The notes beneath the pieces are model-generated. The model saw only the letters and a list, made by a program, of their open reading frames with translations, did not search any database and had not been told where the DNA came from. Below are positions 7,498-19,489 of a stretch of DNA of 64,000 nt, one piece after another. The translations under genes were made by a program, and so were the position numbers. Location of the stretch: assembly GCF_900103935.1 (NCBI RefSeq), contig NZ_FNIC01000007.1, forward strand, positions 184,389 to 248,388, given 5' to 3'. This DNA comes from Nocardioides szechwanensis (GTDB lineage: Bacteria > Actinomycetota > Actinomycetes > Propionibacteriales > Nocardioidaceae). Each line of letters opens with the position of its first letter. Within the stretch, counting starts at the first letter, position 1.

Positions 7498-8076
7498 ATG
7501 GTCAACCTCACCCGGATCTACACCCGCACAGGCGACGGCGGCGAGACCCGCCTGGGCGACATGAGCCTCACGTCCAAGAACGACCTGCGGCTGCACGCCT
7601 ACGCCGACGTCGACGAGGCCAACGCCAACCTGGGGCTCGCGCTGGCCGTGGGCGACCTCGAGCCGGACGTCGTGAGCGTGCTGACCCACATCCAGAACGA
7701 CCTGTTCGACGTCGGCGCCGACTTCTGCACGCCGGTCGTGCCCGACCCGGAGTATCCGCCGCTGCGTATCGAGCAGGACTACGTCGACCGGCTCGAGCAG
7801 TGGTGCGACCACTACAACGAGACCCTCCCCAACCTGCGCTCGTTCATCCTCAACGGCGGCACCCCCGGCGGCGCCCACCTCCACGTCGCACGGACCGTCG
7901 TACGACGTGCCGAGCGGTCGGCCTGGGCGGCCTTCGAGCAGCACGGCGAGTCGATGAACAAGCTCGCCATCACCTACCTCAACCGGCTCTCGGACCTGCT
8001 CTTCATCCTCGCCCGCCACGCCAACCGCGAGGCCGGCGACGTCCTGTGGGTGCCCGGAGGCGAGCGCGGGAAGTGA
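7498..8076 (+). CDS. pduO: PduO-type cob(I)alamin adenosyltransferase
   Basis: The product has 192 residues. The N-terminal RIYTRTGDGGETRLGD is the ATP-binding signature of PduO-type enzymes; the other hallmark blocks are ADVDEANANLGLALA, RSFILNGGTPGGAHLHVARTVVRRAER and YLNRLSDLLFILARHANRE. It transfers the adenosyl group of ATP to cob(I)alamin to make adenosylcobalamin. The obvious local consumer is MeaA, encoded 500 bases away on the other strand. I chose ATG 7498 over an upstream in-frame start because the homologous region begins there and a -10 element sits seven bases before it. Confidence 0.95.
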   Translation: MVNLTRIYTRTGDGGETRLGDMSLTSKNDLRLHAYADVDEANANLGLALAVGDLEPDVVSVLTHIQNDLFDVGADFCTPVVPDPEYPPLRIEQDYVDRLEQWCDHYNETLPNLRSFILNGGTPGGAHLHVARTVVRRAERSAWAAFEQHGESMNKLAITYLNRLSDLLFILARHANREAGDVLWVPGGERGK

Positions 8077-8077
8077 C

Positions 8078-9229
8078 CTAGGGCGAGCGTACGGCGAGGA
8101 CCGCCGCCGCGGCCGGGGCCATGAGCACCGTGACTGCGAGCAGCGCGTCCAGGGTGCCGACCCGGTCGCCCAAGGCGCCCAGGAGGGGCGGACCGGTCAG
8201 GAACGCCGCGTAGCCCACCGTCGAGACGACGCTGACCCGCGCCGCAGCTCTCAGCGGGTCGTCGGCCGCGGCGCTCATGCCGACGGGGAAGCCGAGCGAG
8301 GCACCCAGTCCCCAGACGACGATGCCGACCGCGGCCAGCGCCAGGCTCCCTCCCAGCACCGTGAGCAGGGTGCCCGCAGCCACGGCCGCGGCCGTCGCCC
8401 ACAGCACGGCCCGGCGCCCGAAACGGTCGAGGGCGACCGGCCCGAGCAAGCGGCCGGACGTCATGGCCGTCACGAACAGCGCGTAGCCGCTGACGCCGAC
8501 CCAGTGCCGCTCGTCGTAGCCGTCGATGATCGCCAGCGAGAGCCAGTCGTTCGCCGACCCCTCGGCCACGGCGAAGGTCAGCACCATGAGGCCGATGGCG
8601 AGGGTGCGTGGCTCGGTCCACGCCGACCGGGGCGGCCCCGACTCCGGGTGCACCTCCGGGCGTACCGGCAGGAACTCACGGACCGCGACGAACGCCGCCA
8701 GCAGGGCCAGCACCGCCACACCGCCGAAGTGCGCCAGGACGGGCGCGTGCCAGGCCGCCATGGCGACCCCGACCCCGGCGCCGCCGATGTTGCCGAAGGA
8801 CCAGCCGGCGTGAAAGCGCGGCATCACGGTGCGCCCGAGCAGCCGCTCGACCTCGGCGCCCTCCACGTTCATGGCGACGTCCCACACCCCGCTGCCGACC
8901 CCGAACAGGAAGAGCCCGACGGCGGCCGCCGGCACCGACGCGGCCGTGAACGCGCCTACCGCGCAGGTCACCAGGCCGACCGCCGTGACCGTCGCACCGA
9001 GTCGTACGACGGTCGCGGCGCTCGTCCAGACGATCAGGCGGCCACTGGTCGGCAACGACAGGATCGAGCCGGCCGCGATGGCGAGCAGCAGCAGCCCGAG
9101 CGCGCCGTTGTCCAGGTCGAGCTCGGCCCGCAGGTCCGGGATGCGCGAGATCAGGCTCGCCATGAGCACCCCGTTGAGCACGAACGCAGCGGCGACCGCG
9201 CGCTTCGAGCTGGGGAGGGTGGGACTCAC
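8078..9229 (-). CDS. Major facilitator superfamily transporter (YbjJ-like)
   Basis: The product has 383 residues, with about twelve hydrophobic segments and a hydrophilic break near residues 188-205 (PVRPEVHPESGPPRSAW) that separates the two six-helix halves. The opening NGVLMASLISRIPDLRAELDLDNGALGLLLLA and FHAGWSFGNIGGAGVG match the YbjJ/fucose-permease-like branch of MFS. The substrate is unknown; sugars or drugs are both possible. Its GTG start overlaps the stop of the DUF2550 gene by four bases (GTGA), so the two are translationally coupled. It ends one base after pduO, tail to tail, with no terminator visible. Confidence 0.85.
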   Translation of the reverse strand: MSPTLPSSKRAVAAAFVLNGVLMASLISRIPDLRAELDLDNGALGLLLLAIAAGSILSLPTSGRLIVWTSAATVVRLGATVTAVGLVTCAVGAFTAASVPAAAVGLFLFGVGSGVWDVAMNVEGAEVERLLGRTVMPRFHAGWSFGNIGGAGVGVAMAAWHAPVLAHFGGVAVLALLAAFVAVREFLPVRPEVHPESGPPRSAWTEPRTLAIGLMVLTFAVAEGSANDWLSLAIIDGYDERHWVGVSGYALFVTAMTSGRLLGPVALDRFGRRAVLWATAAAVAAGTLLTVLGGSLALAAVGIVVWGLGASLGFPVGMSAAADDPLRAAARVSVVSTVGYAAFLTGPPLLGALGDRVGTLDALLAVTVLMAPAAAAVLAVRSP

Positions 9230-9666
9230 CGTGCCCAGTCGGTGCCGGGCGGGCGGGCCTCCAGCCAGGACTGGAAGCCGGTGAGGGAGGCCGGGCTCAT
9301 GGCCAGCTCGACCTCACCCGCAGCGGTCTGGCAGTGGATCACGACGTGGTCGGGGTAGAGCGACATCTGCTCCGCGCCGATCGCCTCCCGGCGGCCGTCG
9401 TAGCTCAGGTCGTCACGGGCCCAGATGCGGGTCGGGGTCGGTCGCAGCGTGAAGATCCGGAACCACTCGAGGTGCTGACCGGAGTAGCGACCGAGTCCGA
9501 GAACCCAACCGCGCCCGGGCCTGTCGGACCGGACGCGATGGCTGAGCTCGAAGGTGCCGCCGTGACGCGAGAGCATCCGGCGGCGCACTACGAGGGCGAA
9601 ACCCCAACTGAGGACGAGCAGCAGCAGGACAGCGGCAACGTCGATCAGCCACTGCCACACCGGCAT
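9226..9666 (-). CDS. DUF2550 membrane protein downstream of atpC
   Basis: The product has 146 residues. One N-terminal transmembrane helix (about 5-27) is followed by a basic RRRMLSRHGGTFELSHRV stretch and a soluble domain of DUF2550. The gene sits immediately after atpC in most actinobacteria (Rv1312 in Mycobacterium tuberculosis), which suggests a role tied to the membrane or to ATP synthase, but none has been established. Here 82 bp separate it from atpC, and a TAGGGT element with GGGGAAGGGGG before the ATG suggests a promoter and ribosome site of its own. Confidence 0.9.
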   Translation of the reverse strand: MPVWQWLIDVAAVLLLLVLSWGFALVVRRRMLSRHGGTFELSHRVRSDRPGRGWVLGLGRYSGQHLEWFRIFTLRPTPTRIWARDDLSYDGRREAIGAEQMSLYPDHVVIHCQTAAGEVELAMSPASLTGFQSWLEARPPGTDWAR

Positions 9667-9693
9667 CCGGTCCCCCTTCCCCTCGGACGTCCC

Positions 9694-9699
9694 ACCCTA
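9694..9699 (-). promoter_or_regulatory. Probable -10 element for DUF2550 and the MFS gene
   Basis: On the minus strand TAGGGT (9699-9694) lies 27 bases before the DUF2550 ATG, and a purine-rich ribosome site follows. It would give the two small genes a transcript separate from the ATP synthase operon. No clear -35 element is seen. Confidence 0.4.
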
Positions 9700-9748
9700 T
9701 CGGCAGGGAGCCGCGGTCCCTCCACGAGGGGCCGCCCGAGAAGCGGGG

Positions 9749-10146
9749 TCAGGAGGCCTTCTCGACCGCCCTGATCCGGGCCTCGGCACGACGGATGCGC
9801 AGCTCGCGCTCGTCGCTGGTGGGCATGCCGTGCGCGGCGTCGAGCTCGGCCTTGGCCTCGTCGATCTGGATCTCCTCGGCGAGCAGGACCCGCTCGGAGA
9901 GGATCGAGACCCGGTCGCCCGCGACCGAGAGGAAACCGCCTTCGACCGCAGCCACCACGCCGCCGTCAGGCGTCGTGATCTCGACGGTGGCCTCGGTGAG
10001 CAGCGACAGCATCGGCGCGTGGCCGCGCAGCACGCCGACGTCACCCTCGACCGTCCGGGCGATGACCATCGACGCCTCGCCGGACCAGACGGTCCGGTCG
10101 GCGGCGACGAGCTCGACCCGGAGGCCGGTGTCCATCTCGGAAGCCA

Positions 10147-10147
<1 letters not shown>
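9749..10147 (-). CDS. atpC: ATP synthase F1 epsilon subunit
   Basis: The product has 132 residues. The N-terminal beta barrel (LRVELVAADRTVWSGEASMVIARTVEG and GVLRGHAPMLSLL) is followed by the two-helix hairpin (AEEIQIDEAKAELDAAHG to RIRRAEARIRAVE). It is the rotor subunit that couples gamma to the c-ring and can restrain ATP hydrolysis. The ATG at 10147 overlaps the atpD stop by one base (TGATG); a longer frame exists upstream but would lie deep in atpD. It is the last subunit gene of the operon. Confidence 0.96.
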
Positions 10148-11610
<1,463 letters not shown>

Positions 11611-12537
11611 TCACTCATTCCCTGAGTTGGCGTCGGCCAGCGCGTTGACGCCACCAACGATCTCGCTGATTTCCTGGGTGATGCCGGCCTGGCGGGCCTG
11701 GTTGGCAACACGGGTGTACTTCTTGATGAGCTCGTCGGCGTTGTCGGTGGCCGACTTCATGGCCTTCTGGCGTGCGGCCAGCTCGGAGGCGGCCGCCTGG
11801 AGCAGTGCGAAGAAGATCCGGCTCTGGACGTACTGCGGCAGCAGCCCGTCGAGCACGGCCTCGGCCGACGGCTCGAACTCGTAGAGCGGCAGAACCTCAC
11901 CGCTCGAGTGCTCGTCGCCCGTACCCTCCTCGGCCTCGATCACCTCGAGGGGAAGCAGGCGGACCGCGGTGGGCTCCTGGACGAGCATCGAGCGGAAGCG
12001 CGTGTAGACCAGGTGCACCTCGTCGACGTCGCCGTCCTCGCCCTGCTGCTTGAGGAACGACTCGATCAGCACGCGACCGATGTCGGCGGCCGTGTCGTAC
12101 GACGGCTGGTCGGAGGCGCCGGTCCAGGCCTGGATGATCGGGCGCTGGCGGAACCTGAAGTAGGCCTCGCCCTTGCGACCGGCGATGTACCAGTCGATCT
12201 CCTTGCCCTCGCCGCGCAGCTTCTCGGCGAGCCGCTCGGCCTCCTTGAGCACGCTCGAGGAGTAGGCACCGGCGAGTCCACGGTCGCTGGTCACGATGAG
12301 GACGGCGGCCCGCTTGGGGTCCTCCTCCTCCCGCGTCAGCGGGTGGTCGACGTTGGAGAACGTCGCGACGGCCGATACCGCACGCGTCAGCTCACGGGCG
12401 TACGGCGCTGCCGCCTGTGCCCGCTGCTGCGCCTTGATGATCCGGGACGCAGCGATGAGCTCCATGGCGCGCGTGATCTTCTTCATCGACTCCGTCGACT
12501 TGATCCGCGCGCGGTACTCGCGCAGCGAGAGGGCCAT
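11611..12537 (-). CDS. atpG: ATP synthase F1 gamma subunit
   Basis: The product has 308 residues. The N-terminal helix [30 protein letters not shown] and the C-terminal helix [35 protein letters not shown] form the coiled-coil rotor shaft. An acidic actinobacterial insertion with [14 protein letters not shown] lies near residue 205. The start is ATG at 12537, one base after the atpA stop; the frame is open further upstream but only as an overlap with atpA. Confidence 0.97.
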   Translation of the reverse strand: MALSLREYRARIKSTESMKKITRAMELIAASRIIKAQQRAQAAAPYARELTRAVSAVATFSNVDHPLTREEEDPKRAAVLIVTSDRGLAGAYSSSVLKEAERLAEKLRGEGKEIDWYIAGRKGEAYFRFRQRPIIQAWTGASDQPSYDTAADIGRVLIESFLKQQGEDGDVDEVHLVYTRFRSMLVQEPTAVRLLPLEVIEAEEGTGDEHSSGEVLPLYEFEPSAEAVLDGLLPQYVQSRIFFALLQAAASELAARQKAMKSATDNADELIKKYTRVANQARQAGITQEISEIVGGVNALADANSGNE

Positions 12538-12538
12538 C

Positions 12539-14176
<1,638 letters not shown>

Positions 14177-14226
14177 GTCTGCCTACTCTCTGACTCAGGT
14201 GAACTTGTTGGTCTGGGTTGCCGGCG

Positions 14227-15036
14227 TCAGCCGGCGAGCTTCCGTCGTGCTTCGTCGATGCGGGCCGCCACGGTGCCGTCGATGACGTCGTCACCGATCT
14301 CGACCCGCATGCCTCCGAGGAGGGCGGGGTCGACGGTGACGTTGAGGTGGACCTCGCGGCCGTACTGCTTGCTGAGCGCCCGCTGGAGGCGGGTGCGGTC
14401 GGCATCGGAGAGCCCCTGGGCCACACGCACCTTGGCCACGCTCTCCTCGTGCACCGACGCCGCGATCTTCTGGTAGTCGGCGATCGCCAGGCCCACCGTG
14501 CGGTAGGCACCCGAGAGCGCCTGCTCGGCGAGAGCCAGCGCCTCCGGGAGGACCTTGCCCTCGAGCAGCGAGCGCAGCAGCGTCCGCTTGTCCTCGACGG
14601 ACCGGGCGGGGTCGCCCAGGGCCGTGCGGAGCTCGGGGTTGTCGTTGATCGTCTGTCCGATCACGAACAGCTCGTCGGAGAGTCGGGTCGTGTCGGCGGC
14701 CTTCGTGCCCACCGAGCGGACCACGGCGATGACGCCGAGTTGCTCGAGGGTGTCGGCCAGGTCACGCGTGGCGGTCCACCGTCGGGAGACCGCGTCGGCG
14801 ACCAGGTCGAGCGCCGCCTCCTCGATCTTGCCCTCGAAGATCGAGCGCATCAGGCCCGACTTGGCCGAAGAGTCCGTTGAGACGTCCGTCGCCAGCCGTC
14901 GCAGCGCCGGCTCCGAACGGAGCACGGCGGCCACGCCGAACAGGTCCTGGCCCAGGCTGGTGCCGGGGTTCTTGACCTGGCCGAGCTGGTCGCGAAGACC
15001 AGCCCCGGCCTCTGCGGAGGCGCCACGCACGGACAT
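14227..15036 (-). CDS. atpH: ATP synthase delta subunit (long actinobacterial form)
   Basis: The product has 269 residues, about 90 more than the usual delta subunit of about 180. The N-terminal extension (GASAEAGAGLRDQLGQVKNPGTSLGQDLFGVA...) resembles the extra domain in Streptomyces-type delta subunits. The OSCP/delta domain follows and ends with the conserved VDPALLGGMRVEIGDDVIDG and the final helix. Mycobacteria fuse this protein to a second b subunit; here atpF is separate. Its ATG overlaps the atpF stop by one base. Confidence 0.95.
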   Translation of the reverse strand: MSVRGASAEAGAGLRDQLGQVKNPGTSLGQDLFGVAAVLRSEPALRRLATDVSTDSSAKSGLMRSIFEGKIEEAALDLVADAVSRRWTATRDLADTLEQLGVIAVVRSVGTKAADTTRLSDELFVIGQTINDNPELRTALGDPARSVEDKRTLLRSLLEGKVLPEALALAEQALSGAYRTVGLAIADYQKIAASVHEESVAKVRVAQGLSDADRTRLQRALSKQYGREVHLNVTVDPALLGGMRVEIGDDVIDGTVAARIDEARRKLAG

Positions 15037-15632
15037 CAGCTCACTCCACTGCCGGACGTGCCGGCACCAGTGGACTCGATGGCCTCGAGGTCGGCGAGGA
15101 AGCGGTCGACCACGCGCGAGGAGCGCTCGTCGTCGTCCAGGCTCTCGCCGACGATGCGGCCGGCGAGGGTCGTCGCGAGCGCGCCCACCTCGGTACGGAG
15201 CGAAGTGACCGCCTGCTGGCGCTCCGCCTCGATCTGAGCCTTGCCGTGCTCGGTGATGCGGGTGGACTCGGCCTGGGCCTGTTCCCGCATCTCGGCGATG
15301 ATCTGGGCGCCCTGCTCGCGCGCCTCCTCACGGATGCGCGCAGCCTCGTGCCGAGCGTCGGCGAGCTGCTTCTCGAGCTCGGCGAGCTTGGCGTCGGCCT
15401 CGGCCTGCTTGGTCTCCGCGGCCGCGAGGCCACCCTCGATCGCCGTCGTGCGCTCGGCGTACGTCGCCTCGAACGCCGGGACCACGAACTTCCTCACGAG
15501 GAAGAACAGGATCCCGAAGACGACGAGCGAGAGCGCGATCTCAGCCAGGTGCGGAAGCAGCGGGTTGAGCGCGGGCTCCTCGCCCTCTTCGCCTTGGGCC
15601 CTCACGACGAGCGGGAGGATGAGTGTCTGCAT
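15036..15632 (-). CDS. atpF: ATP synthase F0 b subunit
   Basis: The product has 198 residues. After a short periplasmic N-terminus there is one membrane helix (about 25-47, HLAEIALSLVVFGILFFLVRK), then a long Ala/Glu/Gln-rich helix (about 55-190) that forms the peripheral stalk dimer. It holds F1 through delta. A Ser/Gly-rich tail (ESTGAGTSGSG) ends the chain. It lies 44 bases downstream of atpE in the same operon. Confidence 0.96.
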   Translation of the reverse strand: MQTLILPLVVRAQGEEGEEPALNPLLPHLAEIALSLVVFGILFFLVRKFVVPAFEATYAERTTAIEGGLAAAETKQAEADAKLAELEKQLADARHEAARIREEAREQGAQIIAEMREQAQAESTRITEHGKAQIEAERQQAVTSLRTEVGALATTLAGRIVGESLDDDERSSRVVDRFLADLEAIESTGAGTSGSGVS

Positions 15633-15676
15633 GGCAGTCCTTTGTGTTCGGTCGGCCTACGTCGGTGGGACGTCGG

Positions 15677-15880
15677 TCAGAGGACGAACGCGAGGGCGAT
15701 ACCGATGATCGCGAGCGCCTCGGCGAGCGCGAACCCGAGGATCGCGATGGACTGGAGGCGGGACTGTGCCTCCGGCTGGCGAGCGACACCGCTGATGTAC
15801 GCGGCGAAGATCAGACCGATGCCGACACCGGGCCCGATGGCCGCCAGGCCGTACCCGATCATGTTGAGGTTGCCGTCCAC
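15677..15880 (-). CDS. atpE: ATP synthase F0 c subunit (rotor ring)
   Basis: The product has 67 residues forming two membrane helices joined by the polar RQP loop (residues 34-36). The glycine-rich first helix contains [13 protein letters not shown]. The ion-carrying carboxylate is Glu54 in [12 protein letters not shown]. No sodium-binding pattern (Q..ES) is seen, so protons are the likely coupling ion. The ring rotates with gamma and epsilon. Confidence 0.97.
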   Translation of the reverse strand: MDGNLNMIGYGLAAIGPGVGIGLIFAAYISGVARQPEAQSRLQSIAILGFALAEALAIIGIALAFVL

Positions 15881-15939
15881 GGCGATTTCCTTTCGGTTGT
15901 TTCTATCTCAGGTTGTACAGCTGTGGGGGTGGTGCTTGG

Positions 15940-16782
15940 TCAGTGCTCGTCGGCCAGGGCGCCCTGGATGTACATGGCGTTGAGGAGGACGAACACGTAG
16001 GCCTGGAGGAACTGGATCAGGATCTCCAGGAAGGCAACGGCCAGGAAGAGCACCCAGGCGAGGACACCGACCGGGGCGTAGGCCAGGCTCATCTCGACGA
16101 TGAGGTACTCGCCGCCGAGGGCGAACAGGATCAGCAGCAGGTGGCCCGCGAACATGTTGGCGAAGAGTCGCAGCGCCAGCGTGACCGGCCGGACGATGAT
16201 GTTGGACATGAACTCGAGCGGCACCAGGAGCAGCAGGATCGGTCCGGTGATGCCGGCAGGCACCGACTGGAGCTTGAAGTAGCCCCCGATGCCGTGCTTC
16301 TTCATGCCGACGACGTTGTAGATGATCCAGCTCATCAGCGCCAGGCCGTAGACCATGCCCGAGCGCGAGAACGTCGGGAACTGGATGAAGGGGATCGACG
16401 CGAACAGGTTGTTGAGCAGGATGAACGTGAACAGCGTGAACAGGTAGGGCACGAACCGCTGGTAGTCGTGGGTGCCGATGATGTCGCGGCCCAGGGAGTT
16501 GCGGACGAAGCCGTAGGCCTCCTCGCCGACGAACTGCAGCTTGCCCGGCACCATCGCGCGCTTGCGCGACGCCAGGTAGAAGAAGCCGAAGATCAGGACC
16601 GCGGAGAGCACCAGCTGCAGCATCGGCTTGGTGACGCCGAGGACGAACTCCTGGCCGAAAGCGTGGAAGGTCCCGAAGTCGCCGCCGATCGGAGGCAGGT
16701 CGAAGTCAGCCGGTCCCGGGGGCGTGAAGCCCTCGGTTCGGATGCTCCCCTGGGGGAGAAGTGCGCTGCCGATGCCGCTCAA
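15940..16782 (-). CDS. atpB: ATP synthase F0 a subunit (proton channel)
   Basis: The product has 280 residues with five to six membrane helices. The essential arginine lies in VTLALRLFANMFAGHLLL near residue 210, and YVFVLLNAMYIQGALADEH is the normal C-terminus. The start is TTG at 16782: no ATG or GTG fits, and AGGAG lies five bases upstream. The a subunit forms the two proton half-channels next to the c-ring. It follows atpZ by 46 bases. Confidence 0.96.
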   Translation of the reverse strand: MSGIGSALLPQGSIRTEGFTPPGPADFDLPPIGGDFGTFHAFGQEFVLGVTKPMLQLVLSAVLIFGFFYLASRKRAMVPGKLQFVGEEAYGFVRNSLGRDIIGTHDYQRFVPYLFTLFTFILLNNLFASIPFIQFPTFSRSGMVYGLALMSWIIYNVVGMKKHGIGGYFKLQSVPAGITGPILLLLVPLEFMSNIIVRPVTLALRLFANMFAGHLLLILFALGGEYLIVEMSLAYAPVGVLAWVLFLAVAFLEILIQFLQAYVFVLLNAMYIQGALADEH

Positions 16783-16828
16783 CGTGTCTCCTGTGTCGTT
16801 GCTGCCGTCTTGTGCACTCGTGCTTGGT

Positions 16829-17062
16829 TCAGCTCTGCTCGTCCGTCTCGCTCGGCCGGAAGCGCATCCAGGTCTGGTAGGTACCCAGGACAGCGCCCAG
16901 CAAGATCCCCACCGCGACCAGGAACGAGGTGCCCAGCCATCGGTCGAAGAGCCATCCGATCAACCCGTAGAGCAGTACGCCGGAGACCAGATAGCCAAAA
17001 GCCATCCAGGGATCTCCGCGAGGTTCGTCGTCGTGCTCCCCAGGGGGAATCTCCTGAGCCAT
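16829..17062 (-). CDS. atpZ: AtpZ-like small membrane protein of the ATP synthase operon
   Basis: The product has 77 residues with two membrane helices (about 20-38 and 44-64) around the GWLFDRWLGTS loop, which is characteristic of the AtpZ/AtpI family. An acidic, proline-rich N-terminus (QEIPPGEHDDEPRGD) stays in the cytosol. Family members help assemble the c-ring or carry divalent cations for the enzyme. It sits between atpI and atpB, the usual place. Confidence 0.85.
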   Translation of the reverse strand: MAQEIPPGEHDDEPRGDPWMAFGYLVSGVLLYGLIGWLFDRWLGTSFLVAVGILLGAVLGTYQTWMRFRPSETDEQS

Positions 17063-17092
17063 CGCGGACAGGACGATAGCAGCCGTGAGGAC

Positions 17093-17572
17093 TCATCGTT
17101 CACCCCCCTGTGCGGGCTGGGTGGTGACCTGCGAGGGCAGCTCGTAGACCGGGATCCGGCGCCGCGTGGTGAGCACAACCTGGCTCACGAGCCAGATCGC
17201 GGTCCCGCCGATGACGACGCCGGCGAGCCAGCCCCGGTCGACGGTGGAGTCGAGCAGGCCGGAGCCGGACAGGATCGCGAAGACCAGGCCCATCAGGACG
17301 ACCTGGAGCGTGTAGGTGAGCATCGCGACCATCAGCGCCGCGGCGGGCATCAGCCCGGCGACCACGTTGACCACAAAGGAGCCGAAGCCCAGCACACCGA
17401 CCACGAGGAGGGTGCCGACCAAGGCGCCGAGGGCGGCTTCGGAGCCGCTCACGAGGGCGCCGACGACCGTGGCTGCGAGACCCAGGAGCAGCGCCGCGCC
17501 ACCTGCTCCGAGGAGCACGCTGGCGCCGCTGTCGCGGTCAGCCTGCCCGGTGCGGGGAGCGTCGGTCGTCAT
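17093..17572 (-). CDS. atpI: AtpI-like membrane protein
   Basis: The product has 159 residues with four predicted membrane helices and basic TTRRRIPVYELP after the last one. It is the first gene of the ATP synthase operon proper, matching the position of AtpI (Rv1303 in M. tuberculosis), a proposed c-ring assembly or magnesium-uptake factor. The sequence itself is poorly conserved, so the name rests largely on position and topology. Confidence 0.8.
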   Translation of the reverse strand: MTTDAPRTGQADRDSGASVLLGAGGAALLLGLAATVVGALVSGSEAALGALVGTLLVVGVLGFGSFVVNVVAGLMPAAALMVAMLTYTLQVVLMGLVFAILSGSGLLDSTVDRGWLAGVVIGGTAIWLVSQVVLTTRRRIPVYELPSQVTTQPAQGGER

Positions 17573-17618
17573 GTCGGCGGCCGTTCTGTGGGGGTCGATC
17601 GGGTGCTCGTGAAAACTA

Positions 17619-18821
17619 TCACAAAGTCTCGGTAGCGCCCGAATCGGCCGCCGGCTCCCCTTCCGCGGACCCCGGGTCGGCCGGTTCGACCAGGTCGGCC
17701 AGCAGCTGCGGTCGGTGGACCACCGGCAGGATGAACGTCAGGAGCAGGGTCACGGTGGCCATGGCTCCCAGGGCTCCCCACATCCGCGGGCCGGTGTAGA
17801 GGCTGGCGAGCACGGTGCCGAACGCGATCAGCGCCGCCCACAGCCACATGATCACGACAGCGCGGCGGTGCGAGTGGCCGATCTCGAGGAGCCGGTGGTG
17901 CAGATGCTGCTTGTCGGGGGCGAACGGCGAGCGTCCCGCACGGGTCCGACGTACGACGGCGAGGACGAGGTCGGCGAGCGGGACGATCAGGATCAGCACC
18001 GGGAGCGCGAGCGGCAGCAGGAACGGCAGCAGGCTGGCCTGGGAGCCGTCGGCGCCCTGGGTGAGCTCGTTGCCGCGGAACTGGGTGGTGATGGTCAGCG
18101 CCGTCGTGGACAGCACCAGGCCGATCAGCATCGACCCGCTGTCGCCCATGAACAGCCGCGCCGGGTGGAAGTTGTGGGCGAGGAATCCGGTGCAGGCACC
18201 GGCCAGGGAGGCGGAGAGCAACGCCGCCGTCGTCGCCAGGGACGCGCCGTTGAGGTTGGCCAGCTGGTAGCTGAAGAGGAAGAACGCCGCCGCGCCGACG
18301 CCCACCACGCCGGCGGCGAGCCCGTCGAGGCCGTCGACGAAGTTGACCGCGTTGACGGTCGCGACGACGACGACGAGGGTCAGCAGCGCCCCTTGGGCGG
18401 GGTCGAGCACGAACTGGTAGCCGTCGGGTCGCGGGAAGAAGTTGAACTGAAGGCCGGAGTAGATCAGCAGGCCCACGGCCAGCACCTGGCCACCGAACTT
18501 GGTCAGCGCGTCGAGGTCGAAGATGTCGTCGAGCACCCCGATGCCGCACACCATCGCCCCCGCGATGAGCACGTACTTGGCGTCCACGAACACGAACGGC
18601 CCGCCGTTGGAGAGGAACGGGAGCTCGCGCGCCACGACGTACGCCGCCACGAGCCCGCCCAACATCGCGATCCCGCCGAGGTAAGGGATCGGCTCGGCGT
18701 GGACGTCACGGTCGCGGACCTTGGCCACGGCCCCGGTACGCAGCGCGATCTCACGAGCCACCACGGTCAGCAGATAGGTCACCGCCGCCGCGACCAGGAA
18801 GACCAGGAGGTACTCGCGCAC
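17619..18821 (-). CDS. wecA: Undecaprenyl-phosphate GlcNAc-1-phosphate transferase (MraY/WecA family)
   Basis: The product has 400 residues with about eleven membrane helices. The family motifs are present: GVLDDIFDLDALTKFGGQ, NAVNFVDGLDGLA, LFMGDSGSM and the UDP-sugar-binding PDKQHLHHRLL. It should move GlcNAc-1-phosphate from UDP-GlcNAc to decaprenyl- or undecaprenyl-phosphate, starting cell-wall linkage or arabinogalactan-like polymer synthesis. The same gene order (sua5-wecA-atpI) occurs in mycobacteria. The GTG start lies four bases after sua5. The last 40 residues are acidic and low in complexity. Confidence 0.92.
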   Translation of the reverse strand: MREYLLVFLVAAAVTYLLTVVAREIALRTGAVAKVRDRDVHAEPIPYLGGIAMLGGLVAAYVVARELPFLSNGGPFVFVDAKYVLIAGAMVCGIGVLDDIFDLDALTKFGGQVLAVGLLIYSGLQFNFFPRPDGYQFVLDPAQGALLTLVVVVATVNAVNFVDGLDGLAAGVVGVGAAAFFLFSYQLANLNGASLATTAALLSASLAGACTGFLAHNFHPARLFMGDSGSMLIGLVLSTTALTITTQFRGNELTQGADGSQASLLPFLLPLALPVLILIVPLADLVLAVVRRTRAGRSPFAPDKQHLHHRLLEIGHSHRRAVVIMWLWAALIAFGTVLASLYTGPRMWGALGAMATVTLLLTFILPVVHRPQLLADLVEPADPGSAEGEPAADSGATETL

Positions 18822-18825
18822 CGGC

Positions 18826-19485
18826 TCAGCCCTCGTCCGTCAGCGTCGCCCCGAGCGGCTCGAGCACCTCGTTGAGCTGCTCGAGCGTGAGCGCACCTCG
18901 GCGCAGGATCCGGCCCTGGCTGCCGGTCACGTCGACGATGGTCGAGGCCTCGCCCCCGGGCGACTCCCCCGCGTCGATGATGACCGCGACGTCGTCGCCG
19001 AGCATCTCCTCGGCCTGGTCGGCGTCGGTGGCGGCCGGCATGCCGGTGCGGTTGGCCGAGCTCACGGCCAACGGGCCGGTGCGCTCCAGGACCTCGCGCG
19101 CGACGTCGTGGTCGGGCATCCGGACCGCGACCGTGCCGCGGGTGTCCCCGAGGTCCCACTGGAGCGACTGCTGCTGGTGGCACACGAGCGTGAGCGGGCC
19201 GGGCCAGAAGGCCTCCACCAGGGCCCGCGCGTAGCCCGGCACCCGCACCGCCAGCGCGTCGATGGTCGTGGCCGAGCTGACCAGCACCGGCGGAGGCATC
19301 TCGCGGCCCCGGCCCTTGGCCTCGAGCAGCGCCCGAACCGCGGCCGGGTCGAAGGCGTCGGCCGCGACGCCGTAGACGGTGTCGGTGGGCAGGACCACGA
19401 GCTCACCACGCTGGATGGCCAGGCTCGCGGCCTCGACCGCGGTCTCCAGCTCGTCCGGGGTCTCGGTCGGGTAGCGCTCGCTCAC
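18826..19485 (-). CDS. sua5: L-threonylcarbamoyladenylate synthase (YrdC/Sua5)
   Basis: The product has 219 residues: a YrdC domain without the long Sua5 C-terminal domain. Typical blocks are VVLPTDTVYGVAADAF, KGRGREMPPPVLV (normally KxRP), FWPGPLTLV, VAVRMPDHDVA and GPLAVSSANRTG. It makes threonylcarbamoyl-AMP from threonine, bicarbonate and ATP for the t6A modification of tRNAs that read ANN codons. The start is GTG, four bases downstream of prmC. Confidence 0.92.
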   Translation of the reverse strand: MSERYPTETPDELETAVEAASLAIQRGELVVLPTDTVYGVAADAFDPAAVRALLEAKGRGREMPPPVLVSSATTIDALAVRVPGYARALVEAFWPGPLTLVCHQQQSLQWDLGDTRGTVAVRMPDHDVAREVLERTGPLAVSSANRTGMPAATDADQAEEMLGDDVAVIIDAGESPGGEASTIVDVTGSQGRILRRGALTLEQLNEVLEPLGATLTDEG

Positions 19486-19489
19486 GGCC

